From JAWXCH01 sp034440595 (GTDB taxonomy: Bacteria; Planctomycetota; Planctomycetia; Pirellulales; JALHPA01), in contig JAWXCH010000366.1 in NCBI GenBank assembly GCA_034440595.1, positions 1-36,994 on the forward strand: 36,994 nt of DNA, read 5' to 3'. The position numbers and the translations under genes were made by a program. The notes under the pieces were generated by a model that worked only from the letters and a program-made list of their open reading frames with translations, made no database searches and was not told the DNA's origin. This document shows, piece after piece, positions 31,202 through 36,994 of this stretch. Position 1 is the stretch's first letter, and every line of letters starts with the position of its first letter.

Positions 31202-32362
31202 ATGGGCGCAGATTTTTTCCAGTTGAAGCGAGACTGGTCGCGCTACAAAGACTTGATTCTTGAATACTATCTGAAGCCCTACATCGCTAAAGTTGCAAAG
31301 TTAGGAAAACCTATCCTAATCGTTGACTGCTTCGCCGGGTGCGGACAGTTTGGCGATGGTAAACCTGGCTCTCCGATCATTATTGCGAAGGCCATCCAAA
31401 AGTGGCGAGCGACGGGCACTGCAATCTCTGCTGAATTCATCGAAGCTGATCGCCACAATTATGAATTGCTGCAATCCAACCTTGAACCATTCGGAAATGT
31501 CGGTCAAATTCGAAACGGACGGTTCGAGGACGTCGTTCAAGAGTTGGCGACTCGCGCACAATCAGAGACACTTTTCTTGTACATCGACCCTTACACGGTA
31601 AAGGGGCTGGATTTCGCCAAGATGCAAGCGGTGTATGACCAAATTCGCAAGTCTGGTGCGAGCGTCGAGGTGCTAATGAATTTCAATGTTGCAACTTTCA
31701 TGCGATGGGCATTGGCAGCGCAGAAAAGGCATTTTGGCGAGGGGGAGGACTTCGGAGACGCCGACTACCAGGCCGACGATCCTAACGAGCGGGTCGAGAT
31801 CGCGACTCTGAATTCAATTGCAGGTGGAGACTATTGGCAGGAAATTGCTCAAAATGGCCTGACATTTGCTCAACAATTGCGCCAGTTTGCGACTTGCTAT
31901 GCTCAACAGTTGGGAAGGTCCTTTGCGTTTGTTTGCTCATATCCTGTGAAGTCCGCGTACAAACATAAAGTGCCAAAGTATCTGCTCATTTATGCGACAC
32001 GTAGCTCGCATGGGCTGGAACTAATGAACGACGCAATGTGTAATGCGCGGCAAGAGTTTCTCGGTGAGCAATTTCCCGCGAATACCCTGTTCGACTTGAC
32101 TCCTGATCACGAATTGAGCGACTTTGACGAATTAAAGACAGCGCTCGTCAATACTTTGCGAGTCAACGGTCCATTAAAGCGAAAGGCTTTACGGATGAAG
32201 TCGCTTGAATCGTTCTTTTGCCAGTTTTCAAAATCCCAACTGAACCAAAATGTTAAAGAACTATTGAAAGCACGGCGACTCTTTAGCAGCACGGGCAAAA
32301 TAGTCATCAACGACGACGTGCTTCTGTCCGCAATTCCTTTTCAGACAAATTCGTCAGGCTAA
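31202..32362 (+). CDS. tcmP: Three-Cys-motif partner protein TcmP
   Basis: A 386-residue protein. The N-terminal half has a methyltransferase-like nucleotide fold: ILIVDCFAGCGQFGDGKPGS (D42-x-F-A-G-x-G48), AEFIEADRHNYELL as the second strand with an acidic residue, and LFLYIDPYTVKGLDF (D129-P-Y). This is the DxFAGxG / DPY pattern characteristic of TcmP. A middle helical segment (RWALAAQKRHFGEG) follows. The C-terminus looks like a winged helix (LKTALVNTLRVNGPLKRKAL, LNQNVKELLKARRLF), suggesting DNA or RNA binding. The partner is the three-Cys protein transcribed divergently. The family's function is not established; nucleic-acid modification or defence is inferred. GGGGG sits seven bases before the ATG. 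Base composition is more A/T-rich than the core genes, which hints at transfer. Confidence 0.88.
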   Translation: MGADFFQLKRDWSRYKDLILEYYLKPYIAKVAKLGKPILIVDCFAGCGQFGDGKPGSPIIIAKAIQKWRATGTAISAEFIEADRHNYELLQSNLEPFGNVGQIRNGRFEDVVQELATRAQSETLFLYIDPYTVKGLDFAKMQAVYDQIRKSGASVEVLMNFNVATFMRWALAAQKRHFGEGEDFGDADYQADDPNERVEIATLNSIAGGDYWQEIAQNGLTFAQQLRQFATCYAQQLGRSFAFVCSYPVKSAYKHKVPKYLLIYATRSSHGLELMNDAMCNARQEFLGEQFPANTLFDLTPDHELSDFDELKTALVNTLRVNGPLKRKALRMKSLESFFCQFSKSQLNQNVKELLKARRLFSSTGKIVINDDVLLSAIPFQTNSSG

Positions 32363-32399
32363 ACAGTACCCGCGTTTCGCGGATCACGAACTGCTAGTC

Positions 32400-33134
32400 T
32401 TACCTCACCCGTCTGGCCTCCTGCCCTAGCCGCTGCGTGATAAACCCTAGCGCACCCGGCAGCATTTTCTCCAAGTACTTTTCACGGTTACCACCCGTCG
32501 TCGTCTCCAAATCCTGCTCGTGTGGGATTCCTAGCGCAGTGAGCTTCATGCGCAGCCGTTCGGCGCTTTCGTGCCAGTCGTGGTCGGCCGGATCGGCACA
32601 GAGCCACGTGTTGCGCGGCCAGTTCAAGGGATGAATGTGCAGCGTGGCCGAGTCCTGTCGCGCATTCTCCGGGTCACTATACACCTGCAACAAGGTGTCG
32701 TCGTCGTACCAGATGGTGTAACAATCGATGGCCGGAGAAATCGCCGCCACGATGGGAAACAGGTTGGGGCTCTTGAACGACGCCCGCAGCGCGCCTTGCC
32801 CTCCCATGCCAATGCCCAATAGCGCAATCGCGGGCGGTCTAATTTCCCACTCGCTAGCGATCCAATCTAGCACTTGCGTTCGCAAATACTGTTCGATGGA
32901 CTGCGCCGAATCAAATGCGGGCCAGATGCGGTCGGTCCACCAACTCTGCCCGGTCCAGGGAGCAATCACGCGCAGGCCATGCTGTTCAAACATGGGAGTG
33001 CAAATCCGCAAGTCACCCGGTGCCAGGCGTGGTTGGTCGTGCAGATAGAGAACGGCGAAGCGATCGACGGGTTGCTTTTCCGGTTCAAAAATATCACACG
33101 GGTGATCGCCGACAGTCGTTCGTTTCCAAGGCAT
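32400..33134 (-). CDS. Alpha/beta hydrolase-fold protein with lost catalytic residues
   Basis: A 244-residue cytoplasmic-looking protein related to esterase D/dienelactone-hydrolase type enzymes: FAVLYLHDQPR, GLRVIAPWTGQSWW (oxyanion region), and the nucleophile-elbow segment ALLGIGMGGQGALRASF. In active relatives the elbow is GxSMGG; here the Ser position is Gly109. The region that normally carries the catalytic His (GGHSW-like) reads TTGGNREKYLEKM with Asn. The Asp region (CADPADHDWH) remains. It is thus probably a pseudoenzyme or uses another chemistry. It converges with tcmP, 37 bp apart. Its higher G+C content suits the core genome rather than the tcm pair. Confidence 0.75.
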   Translation of the reverse strand: MPWKRTTVGDHPCDIFEPEKQPVDRFAVLYLHDQPRLAPGDLRICTPMFEQHGLRVIAPWTGQSWWTDRIWPAFDSAQSIEQYLRTQVLDWIASEWEIRPPAIALLGIGMGGQGALRASFKSPNLFPIVAAISPAIDCYTIWYDDDTLLQVYSDPENARQDSATLHIHPLNWPRNTWLCADPADHDWHESAERLRMKLTALGIPHEQDLETTTGGNREKYLEKMLPGALGFITQRLGQEARRVR

Positions 33135-33179
33135 GCAGGATTGAATTGATTAAAAGAGGCCACTTACATTCCCATGTCC

Positions 33180-33252
33180 CACTGGCTCCGCCAGCGCTGA
33201 GAAGTTGTCGTGATTTACGGCGATTCACACTGCCAAAGCCAGTGGCACACAA
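33180..33252. repeat. Triloop hairpin repeats before the J-like gene's 3' end
   Basis: CTGGC-TCC-GCCAG (33182-33194) and CACTGCC-AAA-GCCAGTG (33228-33244, one mismatch), followed by GCACACAAC, belong to the same family as the elements at 6404 and 6831. A lone AGTGGCACACAAC tail also occurs at about 20272. The elements lie between two minus-strand genes (start 33134, stop 33279). Confidence 0.7.
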
Positions 33253-33278
33253 CCCGAATTCCTAGTTGTCACAAAGCA

Positions 33279-35693
33279 CTAATGGATCGGTTTCCAGTAC
33301 CCATGCAGTTCGACGTTCTGCGCGCTTCTGCCGCTGAAGTAATCTTTTTCTGCGTTGAGCGTATACGTGCCGTCGAATTTGCCAGCGCTGTTGATGTTCA
33401 GTTTTTGTTCCTGCAATGTCCAGTTGTATTCGTCGTGGGAGCCTAGCGGCCTGATGCGGTTATCTTGATAGACAATCCACTCGTGCGGTGGATCGTTTGG
33501 TTGTGCCAGTTCGTGAACCGTCCAGACGCCCGTCACTACGTCCCGTTCTAGGTTCCCAGTTGGCTCATCCGGGCTTTGCTGCGGGGGAGTTTCATAGCGT
33601 GTCGGCGATTTGCGATCGAATGTCACATTCCAGTCCTGCTTCTCCAGGTGGACCTTGAGTTGCAGACCAGTCCCGAATTGTTTCCACGTGCCGATCGGTT
33701 GGCCGTTTTCATTGTTGATCCGGTTTGGCGTTACTAGTGAAATACGCTGCGAGGCGTATTTTCCGCCGACATACACCGTGATGCGGTACGACCCGGTCAC
33801 GCGGTGAGGGACCTTGGATAGTACCTGTGGCGAGCGGCGCTTCTCCATCGCCTCGCGCAGCTCGTTGACTTTGACACTATAGGCCTTGATCTTGCTTTCC
33901 AGCTCAGACTTGGCTAGGCCCACTGCTTTGGCCGCCGCGCGCTGATACCAGTACATTGCACGCTCCTCACAGTAAATCCGCGCAACGGGCGAATTGGCCA
34001 CGCCCGCTTGCGTTTCCCACTGCTTGGCCAGTTCGATCTGGTCGGTCGATTCGCTTGGATTGGCCAGCTCTTGCTCGGCCAGTTTCTTCAGCGCCGGATT
34101 GGAGCTGCGCGCTAAATGCTTGATCGCTGTTGGTCGGTCCCCCAGCCCTTCCAAGTACCAGCGTGCGACGGCCAGATTTGCCGCCGGATCGTCGGGCGTA
34201 GTCTCCAGAGTCGCGATCGCATCCTTGGCCAGTTCGAATTCTTTCTTCTGATTGGTAACGTCGCGTGCGCGCGCGGCAACCTTGCGGGCAAGATCTGGAT
34301 CATTCGCATTGCGTGCAATTTTGGTGGCTATGCCAAAGCAGTCGTATGCTTCTTCCTGCCGCAGCATCTCAGCTAGTATTTCGCCGGTGTGATAGGCTTC
34401 ACTAAATAACGCGCGCTGTGCCTCCGCTGTCGTGGCTGTTGCTTGCAAGCGTGTCAGCGCCGCGATCCGAAGTTCATGTGGAGCTACTTCAAAATGCTGT
34501 TCAATCAAATCGGCCGCACGGAGTGCGACAGTGACTTCGCCATTGTCGAGTGCTCTCGATTTTGCCAAATTCAGAAGTGCTAATTTGCCCAGCGGGTCAT
34601 CCTGAGTCTGCTCCGCCGTTTGCAGCAGCTTTTCGGCCAGTGCCACACGCTGAGCGGGCGTTTTGGCCGCCATGAAATCGGCCTGCATGATCTGACGCAC
34701 TTTGAGTTCGGCGGCGGAAAGTTGCTTGGCAGTGGGAAATGGATGCCGAATCACGGGGGGAGTGTTATCTAGTTCCTCGGGAGCAGATCCCACAGGATTG
34801 TCTGGTGGCGATGCAGAACCATCAGTCGTCACCTCTGGTACAGGAACGATAGCCTCAGGCGACGCAACGCTGGTCGAATTGCCCGGCGGATCGGATTGTG
34901 GACTGTCGGGTTGAACTTTTCCTTGATCGACTGGATGCGACTTGCCGTTTGCATTTGGCTGTGGGGGCTTCGTTTCGCCGGTCGAATTTGTTTTGCCGTT
35001 TGTGGACGGGCTATCGAGTGTGCCAGGAGTACTCGTCGGCACGGTAGTTGGTACTTTTTTAGTCTCGCCGAAGCCAATCGCCGCCAATCGTTCGGGATCC
35101 TGCAGCAACAAATACGCCGCGATAGCGCAGATCAACAGTCCAAAACCAATCGTGGCCCCGACTAGTGATGGAAACGACGACTTTTTTTGGGATGGCTGCC
35201 GCTTCTCACGGCGATCTTGCGTAGCAGAAGTGGCCGGCTTGCTGTAGCTTTCCGCCACGCCGAATGGATCGTTCATTGTTCCAGCGGATGCGGCAGTTGC
35301 TCTTGCCGGAGTCGCTGGTGCGGACTGTGTGCTTGCCGGTCTTCCAGGAGTCGCAGCGGCAGGCGGAGAAGTTGCTGAACTGGCATCTTTGTCAGACCGT
35401 GCAGGTTCAACACCCAATCGCGAACGGAGTGCCAGGTCATATGGCGCGCGTTTCTCTGCTCGCAGCAAGCATAACTTGGCCGCAGACAGTTCATTCAAAA
35501 GCGACTGAGCAACGCTGGCGTGTTTGCTGGTCGCCATCGCCTTCAAATGTGACATCTGCCGATCGGCGGCGTTGGCAATCACCTGCGGGTCCGTTTCAAA
35601 CAACGTCAGCCCTAGCAGCCGATAGTAGTGCGGCGGCTGCTCGTTTGGCGGAATGCCAAGCCATTGGTGATATGCGTCGAAGTGTTCAGACAT
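33279..35693 (-). CDS. Planctomycete J-like domain / membrane / TPR-like protein
   Basis: An 804-residue protein. The N-terminus carries the planctomycete J-like module: YHQWLGIPPNEQPPHYYRLL, DPQVIANAADRQMSHLKAM, LLNELSAAKLCLLRAEKRAP-YDLAL. A Pro/Ala/Ser-rich linker leads to a membrane segment (LVGATIGFGLLICAIAAYLL), then a long Pro/Ser/Thr-rich spacer. A helical TPR-like region follows (AEKLLQTAEQTQDDPLGKLA through AKDAIATLETTPDDPAANLA and WETQAGVANSPVARIYCEER), and a C-terminal beta-rich domain (VTGVWTVHELAQPNDPPHEW). This architecture is recurrent in the phylum and of unknown function; a scaffold linking cytoplasmic J-like and periplasmic or paryphoplasmic domains is inferred. No HPD tripeptide is seen, so Hsp70 stimulation is doubtful. 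Confidence 0.8.
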   Translation of the reverse strand: MSEHFDAYHQWLGIPPNEQPPHYYRLLGLTLFETDPQVIANAADRQMSHLKAMATSKHASVAQSLLNELSAAKLCLLRAEKRAPYDLALRSRLGVEPARSDKDASSATSPPAAATPGRPASTQSAPATPARATAASAGTMNDPFGVAESYSKPATSATQDRREKRQPSQKKSSFPSLVGATIGFGLLICAIAAYLLLQDPERLAAIGFGETKKVPTTVPTSTPGTLDSPSTNGKTNSTGETKPPQPNANGKSHPVDQGKVQPDSPQSDPPGNSTSVASPEAIVPVPEVTTDGSASPPDNPVGSAPEELDNTPPVIRHPFPTAKQLSAAELKVRQIMQADFMAAKTPAQRVALAEKLLQTAEQTQDDPLGKLALLNLAKSRALDNGEVTVALRAADLIEQHFEVAPHELRIAALTRLQATATTAEAQRALFSEAYHTGEILAEMLRQEEAYDCFGIATKIARNANDPDLARKVAARARDVTNQKKEFELAKDAIATLETTPDDPAANLAVARWYLEGLGDRPTAIKHLARSSNPALKKLAEQELANPSESTDQIELAKQWETQAGVANSPVARIYCEERAMYWYQRAAAKAVGLAKSELESKIKAYSVKVNELREAMEKRRSPQVLSKVPHRVTGSYRITVYVGGKYASQRISLVTPNRINNENGQPIGTWKQFGTGLQLKVHLEKQDWNVTFDRKSPTRYETPPQQSPDEPTGNLERDVVTGVWTVHELAQPNDPPHEWIVYQDNRIRPLGSHDEYNWTLQEQKLNINSAGKFDGTYTLNAEKDYFSGRSAQNVELHGYWKPIH

Positions 35694-35888
35694 CGCGCGC
35701 TTCTTTGGCTATCGTTCGGTCAGCGCCCATCGCGCCAGATACTTGAGGAACCTCTTCGCGACTGGAAGGACAACCAGCGACCCTTATAAAGCCGGAAATT
35801 CCAGCATACCCCCCTGACCGCGCATCGGCAAGTTGAGTCCGGCTACGACCGGTCTAGGGATAATTGGTCACGCAAGGGAACTACGGTG

Positions 35889-36994
35889 CTACTCATCGGT
35901 TTCCGCAGCTTTTCGCAAGGCTAGAAAAGCTTCTTTGAGGGATTGGCTCACTGCGGAGTCCGGCTCAAGCAATAGCATCGCTTGGTAAGCATCCACGAAG
36001 TCACCGCGAACGCGGTGAAAAAAGTGCAGGAAATGCCGAATAAATCCAATGCAGTCAAGAACTGCAATCTCAGTACCGCCGGTCTGTTCGTAAAATGCCG
36101 CTGCGTAATCAACGACATCGGGATCGATTCTATCGGTTGTTATGAACAAGTAATTGTCTAGTTTAACCTTCGATCGAGCAATTTTGGTGACCGCCAAATC
36201 AATATCATCTTTTGTTACAGTCTTCAACTTCATTTCATAGGAAGTAACAATCGAGTCTTCACCTGCCAGGCAGATTTCCAGGTCGCCCAGTGAGCCAGTT
36301 TGAAAATCAGCAGCATTGTGCGAGAGCAAGGGCAAATGGACCTCGCCAAATTGCGACGCGGCCGATTCGTATGCAGCGGCCACAATTAATACCGGGAGTC
36401 GGCTTGAGTTCTTGCAGGCAAGATGCTGTTTTAGGAGAGTGACAATCGCTTCTGAAGAAAGAGGAAGTGAGTCAACGCTTCCTGCGATCGCTCCCAGCAG
36501 TGATGCCATTCGCAACTGGTTCTCGTCTCGCATTCGACATAACAGTCGCATTGCATCGACCAAAACTGTCTCCGCAGCAATACTACCTTTGGAAACGCAG
36601 TCCAGGATCTCCACCGTGTACTTGTATAATTCTCGCGGTCGTCCGATCAGTTCAACTTTTAATGTAAGTGGCGCGTCATGATTACGCAGAGTCGGGGTTA
36701 AGAACGCTGTTGTAGAGTTGCACGGCAATCGATACTTGGATATGAACGGGCCAATAAAACGTTCATCATAGGCTCGTCCAGAGAAACTACGTCGACCTCC
36801 GATCTCGGTATATGGACAACGAGGGTCGACGGTCGGAACATGAACCTTTGCAAGCATGCATGACATAAGAAGCCGCACACCAGCGCGGTTTGCCAGGCAA
36901 TTGCAGACAAAGCTAACTCGTTCCGCAATCGCTTCGTCTTCAATGCTAGTAACATTGAGGGATGTGCTTGCAATTGCATAGATCGATTCAATTA
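35889..36994 (-). CDS. SacI-family type II restriction endonuclease, 5' end beyond the right edge
   Basis: The frame is open to the window edge with no credible start inside, so at least 367 residues are present; a GTG at 36878 is internal because conserved sequence precedes it (FVCNCLANRAG). It matches the SacI restriction endonuclease family as I know it: YTEIGGRRSFSGRAYDERFI, LPCNSTTAFLTPTLRN, SSRLPVLIVAAAYESA and HNAADFQTGSLGD. The PD-(D/E)XK-type catalytic core is GDLEI then YEMK in SYEMKLKTVTKDDID, and the conserved end is DCIGFIRHFLHFFHRVRG through EPDSAVSQSLKEAFLALRKA. SacI cuts GAGCTC; specificity here is unknown. A cognate methyltransferase is expected upstream, to the right of the window. 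Confidence 0.88.
   Translation of the reverse strand, partial: IESIYAIASTSLNVTSIEDEAIAERVSFVCNCLANRAGVRLLMSCMLAKVHVPTVDPRCPYTEIGGRRSFSGRAYDERFIGPFISKYRLPCNSTTAFLTPTLRNHDAPLTLKVELIGRPRELYKYTVEILDCVSKGSIAAETVLVDAMRLLCRMRDENQLRMASLLGAIAGSVDSLPLSSEAIVTLLKQHLACKNSSRLPVLIVAAAYESAASQFGEVHLPLLSHNAADFQTGSLGDLEICLAGEDSIVTSYEMKLKTVTKDDIDLAVTKIARSKVKLDNYLFITTDRIDPDVVDYAAAFYEQTGGTEIAVLDCIGFIRHFLHFFHRVRGDFVDAYQAMLLLEPDSAVSQSLKEAFLALRKAAETDE

Noticed and set aside
1..36994. tRNA, rRNA, integrase or transposase genes
   Set aside because: None recognised in any frame; the transfer signs near 30-32 kb rest on base composition and gene type only.

Overview
The window reads as chromosomal DNA of a planctomycete, probably close to the Pirellulales. 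This is inferred from protein families, not from a marker gene. The supporting families are a two-domain DUF1080 exported hydrolase, a BlaI/BlaR1 pair in which BlaR1 carries a very long C-terminal extension, trypsin-like/PDZ proteins with the protease fold interrupted by PDZ, an 804-residue protein with the planctomycete J-like N-terminal domain, an ECF sigma factor without an adjacent anti-sigma gene, and long gaps filled with short dispersed repeats. A lipid A gene pair (lpxD, lpxI), a phosphate-type porin and an AsmA-like protein indicate a Gram-negative type envelope.

Left part (1-9000): a DUF58 gene runs off the left edge. It is followed by a junction (about 520-660) with a large quasi-palindrome, the apparent tail of a minus-strand gene and a BlaI-type repressor lacking its first half. 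Next come the 1,772-residue BlaR1-like membrane protein, a 32-residue lysine-rich ORF, and a 565-residue protein combining four EFSLD-type repeats with a PD-(D/E)XK-like nuclease core.

Centre (9000-30250): mostly housekeeping and envelope genes. They are lpxD, lpxI, an exported methyltransferase, a sigma factor, rsmG, a ferritin-like diiron protein, a propeller protein, a DUF1080 protein, two tandem trypsin/PDZ proteins (one active, one degenerate), a HAD hydrolase, an AI-2E/PerM transporter with an extra Rossmann-like domain, a porin and an AsmA-family protein. The gaps between them hold several families of inverted repeats, including small hairpins with a 7-bp stem and a three-base loop.

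Right part (30250-36994): an accessory region. A DUF5131 three-cysteine protein and TcmP, the 'three-Cys-motif partner', are divergently transcribed. Then come an alpha/beta hydrolase that has lost its catalytic Ser and His, the J-like/TPR-like planctomycete protein, and a SacI-family restriction endonuclease running off the right edge. The tcm/TcmP pair, the SacI-type enzyme and the EFSLD-repeat nuclease-like protein are the best candidates for poorly described DNA-processing or defence systems. Their functions are inferred from motifs only.
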